Origin: Clostridium sp. | GTDB lineage: Bacteria > Bacillota > Clostridia > Lachnospirales > Lachnospiraceae | Assembly: GCA_004554205.1 (NCBI GenBank) | Contig: SFNH01000068.1 | Location: forward strand, 1 to 26,350 | DNA: 26,350 nt | Direction: 5' to 3' | Shown: positions 6,707-15,183 of the stretch, in pieces | How positions within the stretch are numbered: position 1 is the first letter of the stretch | How the letters are laid out: each line of letters starts with the position of its first letter | Position numbers and translations under genes: made by a program | Notes under the pieces: generated by a model | Told to the model about the DNA's origin: nothing | Databases searched by the model: none | The model's input: only the letters and a program-made list of their open reading frames with translations

Positions 6707-8113
6707 TCATTCACCCTTGCAGTCCGTGCAGTTGTCGAAAATCCATTTGCAATCCCTGGTAGTGTAACGGATGCATCCATGAGATGGCGTGGCTCCTAAA
6801 TAGTTATATGTATTGGGCTTTAATGTATAGGAGTTCGGGCTCTCATAAATAACGGAATGCAGCAGGATCGGAAGCCCGGCGCCAAGCCGTGTGCAGTACT
6901 GGCAGGACTCGCCCGTGTTCATCAGCCTCCAGCGGTATTTCTCCGGGGTCTTAAAGGTACCGAGCGGGGTGTCATCGCCGGTGGAACAGAGGAAGGCCTT
7001 ATATGGGATGATGAAACCGTTTGAGCCGTCCTGAATATAGACGGTGGTACAGTTCATCTGTTTGTTGATGCGGAGCATGAACGGTCCGGGGTGATTTAAG
7101 TAGGGCTCCAGGTCTGTAACAAGCCTACCGTCTTCCCTGAAATAGTATTTATAGCCGTCGATATACTGCCACCCGGTCACTGCCGCATTATCGACAAAGT
7201 AGTATCGGTCGCGGTCGTTCCATGCCCATCCGGTGAAAGGTTGTCCGGTTCCGCTACTGTATGTCGGGATTCCGTCCGTGAATTTAATGCCGTCCGGGGC
7301 GGGAGCATCCAGCGGAGAATCCATTTTGTAGGAAGCCCCTTCAACTGCCTTCCCCCACATGGAGAGGCGGATGGCGGTGATGTGCTTATCCGAAGCCATG
7401 GCGCCGCTCGTCGCTCCGTTTTTTGCCCAGTCGCACTCAGTGCCGTTGGACAGCGTGGAAGAGTAATAGACATCAAAGGCATTGCCGAATACGCCGTTTA
7501 ACCGGATCTGTATTGCCTCCACCGGAGAGTCCGCAGCCCATTCGGAGTGCCCGCCGTTCATCGCCCAGTTGCTCCAGCCGCGACTGCCGCTGAAGGTGCG
7601 ATAAAGGACGTCACCGGGCATATTGTTGGCATAGATGCACATGGAGAGGAACCCGTCTTCCCCCGGGGAAAGGACGGAATCGTCACGAACCGGATCCGTC
7701 CATGTCAGATCCGGGCGCAGGAGCTGAATCTGCAGAAAGGCCGGGTTTGCGGGGACATCCGCGTCTTTCGAAACTTCTGTGGCCTCGGCAGTCTCTGCGG
7801 CTTCGGCGGCTTCCGTGGCCTCGGCAGTCTCTGCGGTTTCAGCGGCTTCCGTGGTCTCGGCAGACTCAGCCTGCGCTTCGTTTCCCGTGAGAGATTTCCC
7901 GGACTCGCTCTGCGCGGACCCGCTTTCCCCGCCCGTGTCTGGGGTCTCTGCCTGAATGGTTTCCGGAAGCTGCGAAGAGGATTCGGAAGTCTGGCCGACA
8001 ACGCCGGGACCGTAATCGGAGCCGTGGTGTACGGCTAACGCGGTCATCGGCTTTCCTCCGGCAAGGCAAAAGATAAGCGCGGTAAGCGCAATATACTTAC
8101 ATGGTTTGTACAT
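6707..8113 (-). CDS. Secreted L,D-transpeptidase (YkuD) with ChW-like and choline-binding-like modules
   Basis: Extracellular enzyme expected to form 3-3 peptidoglycan cross-links or attach proteins to the wall. Layout of the 468 aa: signal peptide with a likely cut after TALA (24-27); an acidic Ser/Ala/Glu/Thr linker with 12-residue repeats (about 85-113); a region with GWSNWAMNGG and DWAKNGATSG (about 165-255) resembling two clostridial hydrophobic-W repeats; GWAWNDRDRYYF and GWQYIDGYKYYF (295-325), like choline/glucan-binding repeats; then the YkuD domain (about 344-455). The active-site set is His419 and SHGCIR (444-449) with nucleophile Cys447. The start is set by CAGGAGG before the ATG. 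Oddities are two CxxC pairs in the catalytic region (404/407, 462/465). Proximity to licD suggests its repeats could bind the LicD-added group, but such repeats are common in related species. Confidence 0.9.
   Translation of the reverse strand: MYKPCKYIALTALIFCLAGGKPMTALAVHHGSDYGPGVVGQTSESSSQLPETIQAETPDTGGESGSAQSESGKSLTGNEAQAESAETTEAAETAETAEATEAAEAAETAEATEVSKDADVPANPAFLQIQLLRPDLTWTDPVRDDSVLSPGEDGFLSMCIYANNMPGDVLYRTFSGSRGWSNWAMNGGHSEWAADSPVEAIQIRLNGVFGNAFDVYYSSTLSNGTECDWAKNGATSGAMASDKHITAIRLSMWGKAVEGASYKMDSPLDAPAPDGIKFTDGIPTYSSGTGQPFTGWAWNDRDRYYFVDNAAVTGWQYIDGYKYYFREDGRLVTDLEPYLNHPGPFMLRINKQMNCTTVYIQDGSNGFIIPYKAFLCSTGDDTPLGTFKTPEKYRWRLMNTGESCQYCTRLGAGLPILLHSVIYESPNSYTLKPNTYNYLGATPSHGCIRYTTRDCKWIFDNCTDCKGE
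7779..7871. repeat. 36-bp tandem repeat inside the L,D-transpeptidase linker
   Basis: Two nearly identical 36-bp units (7779-7814 and 7815-7850) are followed by a partial third (7851-7871). They encode the Glu/Thr/Ala-rich 12-residue repeat of the extracellular linker. A unit length divisible by three means copy-number change would alter linker length without breaking the frame. Confidence 0.85.
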
Positions 8114-8182
8114 GAAATTATCCTCCTGAGATTTTATCCAGTACTTAATTTAACATATTTAAAGGGAAAATACCAGATAGGA

Positions 8183-8211
8183 TTTACTTTTTTCTTTTAT
8201 TATTGTAAAAT
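8183..8211 (+). promoter_or_regulatory. Putative promoter for the GT8-led operon
   Basis: TTTACT (8183-8188) and TAAAAT (8206-8211) are separated by 17 bp in a T-rich intergenic stretch. The first hexamer matches the consensus at 4/6 positions. It lies about 45 bp before the GT8 start. No equally good minus-strand promoter for the L,D-transpeptidase gene was found in the same gap. Confidence 0.4.
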
Positions 8212-8254
8212 TGTAAATAAAAAGACCGGGTTTTGTAAAAAAACAGGTGGCATT

Positions 8255-9289
8255 ATGAAAGAATTGGAAAACGTTAATATTATATATGTGTCAAATGACG
8301 GTTATGCCGGGCATTTGGGGGCGTCTCTGTATTCCCTTCTGGAGAATAACCGCCACGTTCCGCAGATGGCCATCTATATTTTTTCTGTCGGGATGAGCGG
8401 ACGGTCGCAGGAGAGGCTGCGTTCGATAGCCGATGCCTTTAGACGGCAACTCCGTGTGATGGAGCTGGGCGACTTAAAAAAACGATTTCCGTATGAGCTT
8501 GATACCAGGGGCTTTGATATCAGCGCGATGGGGCGTCTGTTTGCCCCGACAGAACTTGATGAAGATGTGAAAAAAGCCCTGTATCTGGACTGCGATACCA
8601 TTGTGCGCGGCAGCATAGAGGAACTGTACGGTGTAAATCTCGGGGAAGACCTGGCGGGAATGGTGATGGAGCCGACCGCGTACTGTGAGATGAAGGAGGC
8701 AATCGGATTCGGAAGGGATGAGCCATATTTCAATTCGGGAGCGATCCTTATGGATCTTGCGGGATGGCGCAGAGAGCGGATTCTTCCAAAGATGTTGGAA
8801 TTTTACGGAATGCACAGGGGCAGCTTGTTCGCCTGCGATCAGGACACGATCAACGGGGTGCTGAAAGGGCGAATCCGGGCAGTGCCGCCGAAGTATAATT
8901 TTTTTACAAACTACCGGTATTTCCGGTACCGCACACTGAAAAACCTCTGCGGGGCGTATGGGCGCATCGGGGAGGCTGCGTTCCGGGAGGCGAAGAAAAG
9001 CCCGGTTATCGTGCATTTTGCAGGGGATGAAAGACCATGGATCGCAGGAAACCATAATGCTTACAGGAAGGAATATTTATATTATCTCTCAAAAACGCCC
9101 TGGCGGGGCAGTGAACTTCAAAAGGGAAAGTGGTTGTATATGCAGTTGTGGTGCCTGCTTAACCAGGTGACCCGTGTGTGTCCGGCACTGCGGCTGGCAA
9201 TCAGCAAAAAATTTGGTATGAGGGTCATTGACGGAAGGCGCAGGGAGGCAAAAAAGAAGACCGGCGCAGACGGGGGGACTTATGGATGA
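8255..9289 (+). CDS. Glycosyltransferase family 8
   Basis: Retaining GT-A enzyme of the LgtC/GspA type, adding glucose or galactose to a glycan acceptor. Features in 344 aa: N-terminal NIIYVSNDGYAGHLGASLYS; RLFAPTEL; the metal-binding DCD at 112-114 in KALYLDCDTIV; EPYFNSGAILMDLAGWR; FACDQDTIN; and the late VIVHFAGDERPW block whose His is the usual second metal ligand. The ATG has AGGTGG 5 nt upstream. It opens a plus-strand run of glycosyltransferases and overlaps the next gene by 8 bp. Exact sugar and linkage cannot be told. Confidence 0.92.
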   Translation: MKELENVNIIYVSNDGYAGHLGASLYSLLENNRHVPQMAIYIFSVGMSGRSQERLRSIADAFRRQLRVMELGDLKKRFPYELDTRGFDISAMGRLFAPTELDEDVKKALYLDCDTIVRGSIEELYGVNLGEDLAGMVMEPTAYCEMKEAIGFGRDEPYFNSGAILMDLAGWRRERILPKMLEFYGMHRGSLFACDQDTINGVLKGRIRAVPPKYNFFTNYRYFRYRTLKNLCGAYGRIGEAAFREAKKSPVIVHFAGDERPWIAGNHNAYRKEYLYYLSKTPWRGSELQKGKWLYMQLWCLLNQVTRVCPALRLAISKKFGMRVIDGRRREAKKKTGADGGTYG

Positions 9290-10268
9290 AGCAGAGAAGA
9301 TCATCTGTGTCATATTAAATTACAATGATGCGCAGACGGTCTGTGCGCTTGTGAGGAGACTTGAACAGAGTCAGCTCCTTAAAGCCATTGTCCTGGTTGA
9401 CAATGCCTCCACGGACGGCTCGTGGGAGAAGTTCCGTGAACTGGAGGAGAACAGCCGAAAGAAGAGCCTCGTGCCGATCCATCTTTTGAGGGCAGACCAT
9501 AACGGCGGGTACGGTGCAGGAAATCAGCTCGGGATCAATTATGCAGTCCGGTATTTAAACCCGGATTACATTATTGTCGCGAATCCTGATATCGAGGTCG
9601 GTGACAGGTGTATGCTCCGTGTGAAGGAAGCGCTGGAGCTTCAGGAGAATGGCGCGGTAGCCTCCGCGATGGTGATGAGTCCGACTGGGGCGCCGTTACT
9701 TAGCTACTGGGATCTGCTCCCGGTCTTTCGTGATCTGTTGGATACGGGACCGCTCACGCGGCGTCTGTTTTGTGGGCTGCTGCTCACGCCGCTTTGCAGG
9801 CTCCCCCGGGGAACCGATAAAAACAGCAGGCTTGTGGGAGCCGTCCCGGGATCATTTTTTATGATCAAGGTAGCTGCTTTTTCAGAAGAGGAGATCAGAC
9901 AGCTTTTTGACGAAAAAATATTCCTGTACTATGAGGAAAAGACGCTGGGGCAGAAGCTGCGGGCGCGCGGGAAAAAAGAAGTTCTGGTGACAGACGAGAG
10001 CTATGTCCATGCGCATTCGGTCAGCGTAAGCAAAAGCATTGCCCGAATGTGGAGCAGACAAAAAATTCTTCACGAAAGCAAACTGTATTATTACAAACAA
10101 TATCTTCATGCGGGGCCTTTGATGATGTGTGCAGCAAGGGTATTTCTTGCGGCAGTGTTACTGGAGGTGTGGATTGCCACAGGGATTTTGAGGATAAAAA
10201 ACGGAAATGAAAAGGACATGGGAGAGCGATATGGACAAGGTGCTGGTGATCATTCCCGCGTACAATGA
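9282..10268 (+). CDS. Glycosyltransferase family 2, rhamnosyltransferase-like
   Basis: GT-A enzyme for surface glycan assembly, 328 aa. Visible blocks: VILNYNDAQT, VLVDNASTDGSW, HNGGYGAGNQLGINYA, the ANPDIEV motif (Asn101-Pro102-Asp103 at the nucleotide/metal site), GAVPGSFFMIK, FLYYEEKTLGQKLRARG and HAHSVSVSKS, the last like the conserved His block of dTDP-rhamnosyl and related transferases. ATG 9282 was chosen over the upstream in-frame start at 9228 because a G-rich Shine-Dalgarno sits just before it and it overlaps the GT8 stop by only 8 bp. Acceptor and linkage are unknown. Confidence 0.87.
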   Translation: MDEAEKIICVILNYNDAQTVCALVRRLEQSQLLKAIVLVDNASTDGSWEKFRELEENSRKKSLVPIHLLRADHNGGYGAGNQLGINYAVRYLNPDYIIVANPDIEVGDRCMLRVKEALELQENGAVASAMVMSPTGAPLLSYWDLLPVFRDLLDTGPLTRRLFCGLLLTPLCRLPRGTDKNSRLVGAVPGSFFMIKVAAFSEEEIRQLFDEKIFLYYEEKTLGQKLRARGKKEVLVTDESYVHAHSVSVSKSIARMWSRQKILHESKLYYYKQYLHAGPLMMCAARVFLAAVLLEVWIATGILRIKNGNEKDMGERYGQGAGDHSRVQ

Positions 10269-10917
10269 GGAAGCGAATATTGAGACAGTAGTCGGCGAGC
10301 TGGTGCGGGATTATCCGAATCTGGACTATATTGTCGTCAATGACGGCTCCCGCGACAACACGGCGAAAATCTGCCGGGAGAAGGGGTACAACCTCCTAAA
10401 TCTGCCGGTGAACTTAGGGCTTGCCGGGTGCTTCCAGGCGGGGATGAAATATGCCTGTTACAAGGAGTATGATTACGCGATCCAGTTTGACGGGGACGGG
10501 CAGCACAGGCCGGAGTTCATCGAACCCATGCGAGAGAAGATGGACGAGGGGTACGATATCGTCATCGGGAGCCGCTTTGTGGGCGGGGGAAAGGACTGGT
10601 CGATCCGCATGATCGGCAGCCGCCTGATCGAGGCGGCGATCCGCATCACCACGGGCGTGACGGTGAAGGATCCCACATCGGGGATGCGTATGTTTGACCG
10701 GGAGATGATCCGGGAATTCGCGCTGAATTTAAACTACGGGCCGGAGCCTGACACGGTCTCCTACCTGCTCAAGCAGGGGGCGCGGGTGGCGGAGGTGCCG
10801 GTGCGTATCTCTGAGCGGCTCGGGGGAGAGAGCTACTTAAAGCCCATGGTCGCCGTGCGGTACATGGCGCGGATGCTGATCTCGATCCTGGTGATACAAA
10901 ATTTCAGAAAACGGTAA
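10231..10917 (+). CDS. Glycosyltransferase family 2, polyprenyl-phosphate sugar transferase-like
   Basis: Resembles dolichol/undecaprenyl-phosphate mannose or glucose synthases and related short GT2 enzymes. 228 aa: VLVIIPAYNEEANIETVVGE, VVNDGSRDNT, LPVNLGLAGCFQAGM, the DGDG motif (87-90) in QFDGDGQHRPEFI, GSRFVGGG and KDPTSGMRMFDREM. It lacks the C-terminal pair of membrane helices or GtrA domain some relatives carry, though a single hydrophobic stretch occurs near the end. ATG 10231 follows GGGAGAG; the frame is open from ATG 10207. It overlaps the preceding gene by 38 bp. It may make a lipid-linked sugar donor for a GT-C-like enzyme such as the DUF2142 protein downstream (inference). Confidence 0.88.
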   Translation: MDKVLVIIPAYNEEANIETVVGELVRDYPNLDYIVVNDGSRDNTAKICREKGYNLLNLPVNLGLAGCFQAGMKYACYKEYDYAIQFDGDGQHRPEFIEPMREKMDEGYDIVIGSRFVGGGKDWSIRMIGSRLIEAAIRITTGVTVKDPTSGMRMFDREMIREFALNLNYGPEPDTVSYLLKQGARVAEVPVRISERLGGESYLKPMVAVRYMARMLISILVIQNFRKR

Positions 10918-10926
10918 GGAAACCAT

Positions 10927-12213
10927 ATGGAACGTTTGGCGGAGGCCCTGATTCACACCGGGGCAGACAGGGAAAAAGAGAATATGCTCTGGAACATGGT
11001 GGGGAGCTTCTGCTATGCCTTTGCCAGTATGGTGCTCGCGTTCCTTGTGATGCGGATTGCCGGGGAGGAGCAGGGCGGCATCTTCGGCTTTGGCTTCAGC
11101 ACGGTGGGACAGCAGATGTTTTTGCTCGCCTACTTCGGGATTCGCCCGTTCCAGATCACGGACGGCGCGGGGGAATTTTCCTTCGGGGATTACCTGCACC
11201 ACCGCTTCCTGACGTGCGGCGCGGCGCTGCTTTTGGGCGTCGTCTACCTCGCGCTCTGCGGATACGGCGCCGGGAAAACGATCATCATTTTCCTGCTCAT
11301 CTGCTACAAGGTGATCGACGGCTTTGCGGATGTGTACGAGTCGGAGTTTCAGCGAAACGGACGGCTCTATCTGACAGGAAAGTCCAATACCTTCCGAACG
11401 CTTTTGTCGGTCGGCGTGTTTCTGACGGCGCTGACTGCCGGGAAGGACCTGGCGGCGGCCTGCGTGGCGGCGGTGCTCGCGCAGCTTGCGGGCGTCTATC
11501 TGTTTGATGTGGTGGTTCTAAAGCGCCTTTCAGGTGTGGACTACGGCTGGAGGCGTGAGACCATACGGACGCTGACCGCGGCGACGGCGCTTTTGTTCGT
11601 GTCAGTGTTCCTTGATTTCTATGTATTTTCCGCCTCAAAGTACGCGATCGACGCCCATGTGGGAGACGCGGCGTCCGGGTATTTTAACATTATCTTCATG
11701 CCGACCTCCATCATCAACCTGGCTGCGGGCTTTGTGATCCGGCCGTTTCTCACCGCGCTCACGGATTACTGGAATGAGCGCCGCTTCCCGGAGTTTTCGG
11801 CAAAGCTTATCAGGATTTCGATGGTGATCGCTCTCTTAAGCCTGCTTGCGGTGGCCGGAGCGCTCTTTCTCGGGCGTCCGGCGCTCGGAGTGCTGGAATG
11901 GCTTTTGGGGAATACTTACAAGACAAAGCTGGTGTGCCACCACGGCGCGTTTGTGCTGATCGTGCTTGGCGGCGGGTTTTACGCGATCTTGAATCTGTAC
12001 TATTACGCGTTAGTCATCATGCGCAGGCAGAAGACGATCTTTGCGATCTATCTGGTGATGACGGCGGCAGCGGCATGGCTCTCACCGTTCTTTGTGACCC
12101 GTGCGGGGATTTTTGGGGCGGCTCTGGCGTACCTTATACTGATGGCGTTCATGGCTGCGGGCTTTGTGGGTCTGTCCTGGTTCTGGTTTAAAAAGGAGGT
12201 GCGAAACGGATGA
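10927..12213 (+). CDS. Second Wzx-like flippase / polysaccharide biosynthesis membrane protein
   Basis: Polytopic membrane protein of 428 aa with about 12 hydrophobic segments. The N-terminal ENMLWNMVGSFCYAFASMVL followed by LVMRIAGEEQGGIFGFGFS is typical of the lipopolysaccharide-biosynthesis branch of the MVF/Wzx superfamily, and FFVTRAGIFGAALAYLILM near the C-terminus is the matching late block. It is shorter and clearly distinct from the flippase at 4246-5769. It starts 9 bp after the preceding glycosyltransferase with AAGGAAA upstream and overlaps the next gene by 4 bp (ATGA). Its genes on either side suggest it exports the glycan they build. Confidence 0.85.
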   Translation: MERLAEALIHTGADREKENMLWNMVGSFCYAFASMVLAFLVMRIAGEEQGGIFGFGFSTVGQQMFLLAYFGIRPFQITDGAGEFSFGDYLHHRFLTCGAALLLGVVYLALCGYGAGKTIIIFLLICYKVIDGFADVYESEFQRNGRLYLTGKSNTFRTLLSVGVFLTALTAGKDLAAACVAAVLAQLAGVYLFDVVVLKRLSGVDYGWRRETIRTLTAATALLFVSVFLDFYVFSASKYAIDAHVGDAASGYFNIIFMPTSIINLAAGFVIRPFLTALTDYWNERRFPEFSAKLIRISMVIALLSLLAVAGALFLGRPALGVLEWLLGNTYKTKLVCHHGAFVLIVLGGGFYAILNLYYYALVIMRRQKTIFAIYLVMTAAAAWLSPFFVTRAGIFGAALAYLILMAFMAAGFVGLSWFWFKKEVRNG

Positions 12214-13154
12214 CAGTTGATGTGTTGATCCCGGTGTATAAGCCGGACAGGCGCTTTTCCAGGCTGCTTACCATGCTCCAGAAGCAGACGCTTGCGCCGG
12301 ACAGGATCATTGTGATGAACACGGAGAAATCCTACTGGAATGCGGAGGGGTATCGGGGCATCAGAGGCCTTACGGTGCATCATCTGACGAGGGAGGAATT
12401 CGACCACGGCGCGACGAGGAATCTGGCGGCATGGTACTCGGAGGCGGATGTGATGGTCTTTATGACGGACGATGCGGTGCCGCAGGACGAGTATCTGCTG
12501 GAGCGCCTTACCGCGGCGCTTTCCGGCACGGGGCCGGGGGGCGAGCCGGTGGCGATGGCGTACGCGAGGCAGCTTCCCGACAGGGACTGCCATGTGATCG
12601 AGCGCTATACAAGGAGCTTTAACTATCCGGCGGAGGGGATGATCAAGACGAAGAAGGATCTGCCGAGGCTGGGTATCAAGACGTATTTTGCTTCGAATGT
12701 GTGCTGCGCGTACCGCAAGGATATCTTTAACGAGCTTGAGGGCTTTACCGCCAGCGCCATTTTTAACGAGGACATGATCTACGCGGCGGGCGCGATCAGC
12801 GCGGGATACGCCGTGGCGTATGTGCCGGAGGCGAAGGTGATCCACTCTCACAATCTCTCATGCGCGCAGCAGTTTCGGCGGAATTTCGACCTGGCGGTCT
12901 CACAGGCGGATCACCCGGAGATCTTTTCCGGGATTAAGTCCGAGGGGGAGGGAATCCGCCTGGTAAAGCAGACTGCCGGCTATCTGATGAGATCGGGGCG
13001 GTTCTGGCTCATCCCCTTGCTCGTGGTGAAGAGCGGCTGCAAGTACCTGGGCTACCGGATGGGGAAGCAGTACAGACGCCTGCCAAAGCGCCTTGTGCTT
13101 AAATGCACGTCAAATACCGCTTACTGGGAGAAGAAATGGAGGGAACACCTATGA
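12210..13154 (+). CDS. Glycosyltransferase family 2, rhamnosyltransferase-like
   Basis: 314 aa. Visible motifs: VDVLIPVYKPDRRF, the EFDHGATRN block (63-71) and FMTDDAVP (84-91), both characteristic of rhamnosyltransferases such as the RfbF/RgpB type, then FASNVCCAYRKDIF, FNEDMIYAAGAI and the SHNLSCAQQFRRNFD region. The HG-x-TRN and late His-containing blocks are strong hints of a dTDP-rhamnose donor, which fits the rfbC remnant downstream. A GGAGG site precedes the ATG. It overlaps both neighbours by 4 bp, so it is embedded in the operon. Confidence 0.9.
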   Translation: MTVDVLIPVYKPDRRFSRLLTMLQKQTLAPDRIIVMNTEKSYWNAEGYRGIRGLTVHHLTREEFDHGATRNLAAWYSEADVMVFMTDDAVPQDEYLLERLTAALSGTGPGGEPVAMAYARQLPDRDCHVIERYTRSFNYPAEGMIKTKKDLPRLGIKTYFASNVCCAYRKDIFNELEGFTASAIFNEDMIYAAGAISAGYAVAYVPEAKVIHSHNLSCAQQFRRNFDLAVSQADHPEIFSGIKSEGEGIRLVKQTAGYLMRSGRFWLIPLLVVKSGCKYLGYRMGKQYRRLPKRLVLKCTSNTAYWEKKWREHL

Positions 13155-13498
13155 TGACGATGACGCTTCGCATTGTGCTGATTCTGGTATCGCTCGGCAC
13201 CTTTGCCATGATCATCCGCAAGATCCGCGAGTCAAAGATGCAGATCGAGAGCGCGATATTCTGGATCATGCTCTCGATCGTGCTGGTACTCTACAGTATT
13301 TTTCCGAAGCTCGCGGATGCTTCGGCGCATTTTCTGGGCATCTATTCGACTGCCAACTTTTTGTTCCTGTTTGCGATATTTGTCCTGATCATAAAGGTGT
13401 TTTTCATGTCCATCCACATTTCCCAGCTCGAGAGCAGGGTGAAGGAGCTGGTGCAGGAGATGGCGCTTGAGGAGAAGAAGCATGAAGAAGAAACGTAA
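13151..13498 (+). CDS. DUF2304 small membrane protein
   Basis: 115 aa with about three transmembrane segments (RIVLILVSLGTFAMII; IFWIMLSIVLVLYSIF; FLFLFAIFVLIIKVFF) and a short charged C-terminal helix (ISQLESRVKELVQEMALEEKK) that could form a coiled coil. This is the DUF2304 layout. Such genes sit next to GT2 rhamnosyltransferase genes in many Gram-positive polysaccharide loci; their function is not established to my knowledge. ATG 13151 was chosen because GGAGGG is 6-7 nt upstream and it makes an ATGA overlap with the preceding gene; the frame is open further upstream from 13103. Confidence 0.85.
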   Translation: MMTMTLRIVLILVSLGTFAMIIRKIRESKMQIESAIFWIMLSIVLVLYSIFPKLADASAHFLGIYSTANFLFLFAIFVLIIKVFFMSIHISQLESRVKELVQEMALEEKKHEEET

Positions 13499-15146
13499 CC
13501 TCTGGCTGGCGGGGCCGGCCGCGGTGATTGCTCTCGGGCTCTGGCACCTGTTGGATGTGAAGCTCGGAGTCTCTGCAAATGGTGACGGCTGGCTTATCGG
13601 CTGTTATGCGGCGCTTGGAATTGCGGCGCTTTTGGCGCTCGCGCTCCTTGGATGGCTCCTGTTTGATTCCGGGCGGCGCGGGAGAGAAAAGGCGGCGCTC
13701 GAAAAAATCTATCCTGTGGCGGGGCTTCTTTTAGGCCTTATGTATCTGTTTGTGCTGCCGCCCTTGTCGGCGCCCGATGAGATCAGCCACTATGTGAGCG
13801 CGTACCGCCTCTCCGGCGTGATGCTTGGAGAGCCCGCGGTCAGCCGGGACGGGCGCGTGCTGCTGCGCGCCGAGGACGCCTGGGTGGAGGATCTTGGCGG
13901 CGTGTTTGAGTATGAGGCGGATGAGGATGGAAATCTTCAGGTGACCGGGGAGAGCAGGAACGGCGCTTTAAAGCTGGGGGAGACTCTCGATGAGTCCGTG
14001 TATAAAACGCTGTGGGAGCTCGGCGTGACCGGGCAGTATATGCCGGAACGCCTTGAAAGGCTGAACGGCGCGCGGGTCGCCTCCACCTACCCGCCTGTGA
14101 CGACAACGCCGCTCGCCTATGTGCCGCAGGCGGCGGGCATCGCGCTTGCCAGATTTCTCGGGCTTAAGACGGCGCCGCTTCTGTACCTGGGACGGCTTAT
14201 GAATCTTCTGTTTTTCGTGGGGCTGACCTGGCTTGCCATGAGACGGCTGCCCTTCGGCAGGGAGGCGCTCTTTGGCGTGGCAATGCTGCCGATGACGCTT
14301 CATCTGTCCGCGTCGTTTTCCTACGATGTGATGATCTTGAGCTGTATGTTTCTCTTCACGGCGGTCTGTCTGGATCTGGCTTACGGGAAGGAGAGAGTGG
14401 AGATAAAGGACATCGTGCTTTTGATGGCCCTGATCGCGGCGGCGGGCCCGTGCAAGATGGTCTACGCGCCGATGCTGGGCCTATGCCTTTTGATCCCGGT
14501 CCGAAAGTTCGGCGGAAGGGGGAGATGGGCGCTTGCGGCGGCCGCGGTGCTCACCGCGTTTGCGTCGGCAATGCTTCTGGTGAACAGCCGGGTGATCGCC
14601 TCCTACGCGACGGAGACGGAGAGCTATGTGCAGTGGGCGGGAGAGCCGGGCTACAGCCTGACGCTTCTGATTCATCAGCCCATGCGGCTCATCCGTATGT
14701 TCTACCAGACGCTTCTCTGGCAGGCGAAGGAGTGGCATCTGACGATGATCGGCGCATCGCTCGGAAATCTCGACGAGGTACTCGACGTGCCGTATATTGC
14801 GGTCGCATTGTTTACGCTCGGGCTTTTGGGACTGGCATTTAAAAAGCCGGGGGAGAGCGTGCGGATAAGCGGCGGCTGCCGCGTGTGGGTATTTACGGTC
14901 TGTGCGGGTTGTATGGCGGCGGCGATGCTCTCCATGCTGATCGCGTGGACGCCGCTCAGCTCGAGGGTGATAAGCGGCGTGCAGGGACGGTACTTCCTGC
15001 CGTTTCTGCCGGTGCTTTTGATGGCGCTCAAAAATGACATCGTGATTTTGACAAAGGACAAAAACCGTAGTATATTGTACTTAATGTGCTGCTTAAACGG
15101 CTATGTGCTGCTGCGGCTGTTCAGCGTAGTCAGTATGCGGATATAA
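13482..15146 (+). CDS. DUF2142 polytopic membrane protein, possible GT-C-like glycosyltransferase
   Basis: 554 aa with roughly 10-12 transmembrane helices. After the second helix pair comes LPPLSAPDEISHYVSAYRLS (92-111), the conserved PDE..H block of DUF2142. In GT-C fold enzymes an acidic motif in this first extracytoplasmic loop is catalytic, so a transferase role is plausible but unproven. A second recognisable block is ASTYPPVTTTPLAYVPQAAG, on the predicted outer side. The ATG has GAGGAG about 7 nt upstream and overlaps the DUF2304 gene by 17 bp. DUF2304 and DUF2142 genes commonly travel together in rhamnan or teichoic-acid-like loci. No Wzy polymerase is otherwise visible, so this protein could also be the polymerase or a side-branch transferase. 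Confidence 0.85.
   Translation: MKKKRNLWLAGPAAVIALGLWHLLDVKLGVSANGDGWLIGCYAALGIAALLALALLGWLLFDSGRRGREKAALEKIYPVAGLLLGLMYLFVLPPLSAPDEISHYVSAYRLSGVMLGEPAVSRDGRVLLRAEDAWVEDLGGVFEYEADEDGNLQVTGESRNGALKLGETLDESVYKTLWELGVTGQYMPERLERLNGARVASTYPPVTTTPLAYVPQAAGIALARFLGLKTAPLLYLGRLMNLLFFVGLTWLAMRRLPFGREALFGVAMLPMTLHLSASFSYDVMILSCMFLFTAVCLDLAYGKERVEIKDIVLLMALIAAAGPCKMVYAPMLGLCLLIPVRKFGGRGRWALAAAAVLTAFASAMLLVNSRVIASYATETESYVQWAGEPGYSLTLLIHQPMRLIRMFYQTLLWQAKEWHLTMIGASLGNLDEVLDVPYIAVALFTLGLLGLAFKKPGESVRISGGCRVWVFTVCAGCMAAAMLSMLIAWTPLSSRVISGVQGRYFLPFLPVLLMALKNDIVILTKDKNRSILYLMCCLNGYVLLRLFSVVSMRI
15048..15076 (+). promoter_or_regulatory. Near-consensus internal promoter ahead of rfbC-wzm
   Basis: TTGACA (15048-15053) and TATATT (15071-15076) are 17 bp apart, inside the last 30 codons of the DUF2142 gene. 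Transcription would start near 15083, about 100 bp before rfbC. It would let the rfbC remnant and the export permease be expressed separately from the upstream block. Confidence 0.55.
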
Positions 15147-15148
15147 AA

Positions 15149-15163
15149 TAGTAATTATTACTA
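15149..15163. promoter_or_regulatory. Short perfect dyad upstream of rfbC
   Basis: TAGTAAT and ATTACTA flank a single T, giving a 15-bp dyad three bases after the DUF2142 stop and about 20 bp before the rfbC start. It is AT-rich and short, so it may be a small operator or chance. Confidence 0.3.
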
Positions 15164-15183
15164 ATAACATAGGAGATTAGACG

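Noticed and set aside
7779..7871. CRISPR-like repeat array
   Set aside because: The 36-bp units are contiguous with no spacers and lie in frame inside a coding region, so they are a coding tandem repeat.
12048..12851. Minus-strand open frame (267 codons) opposite the flippase and rhamnosyltransferase
   Set aside because: Arg/His-rich with no domain or start signal. It overlaps two genes with clear motifs.
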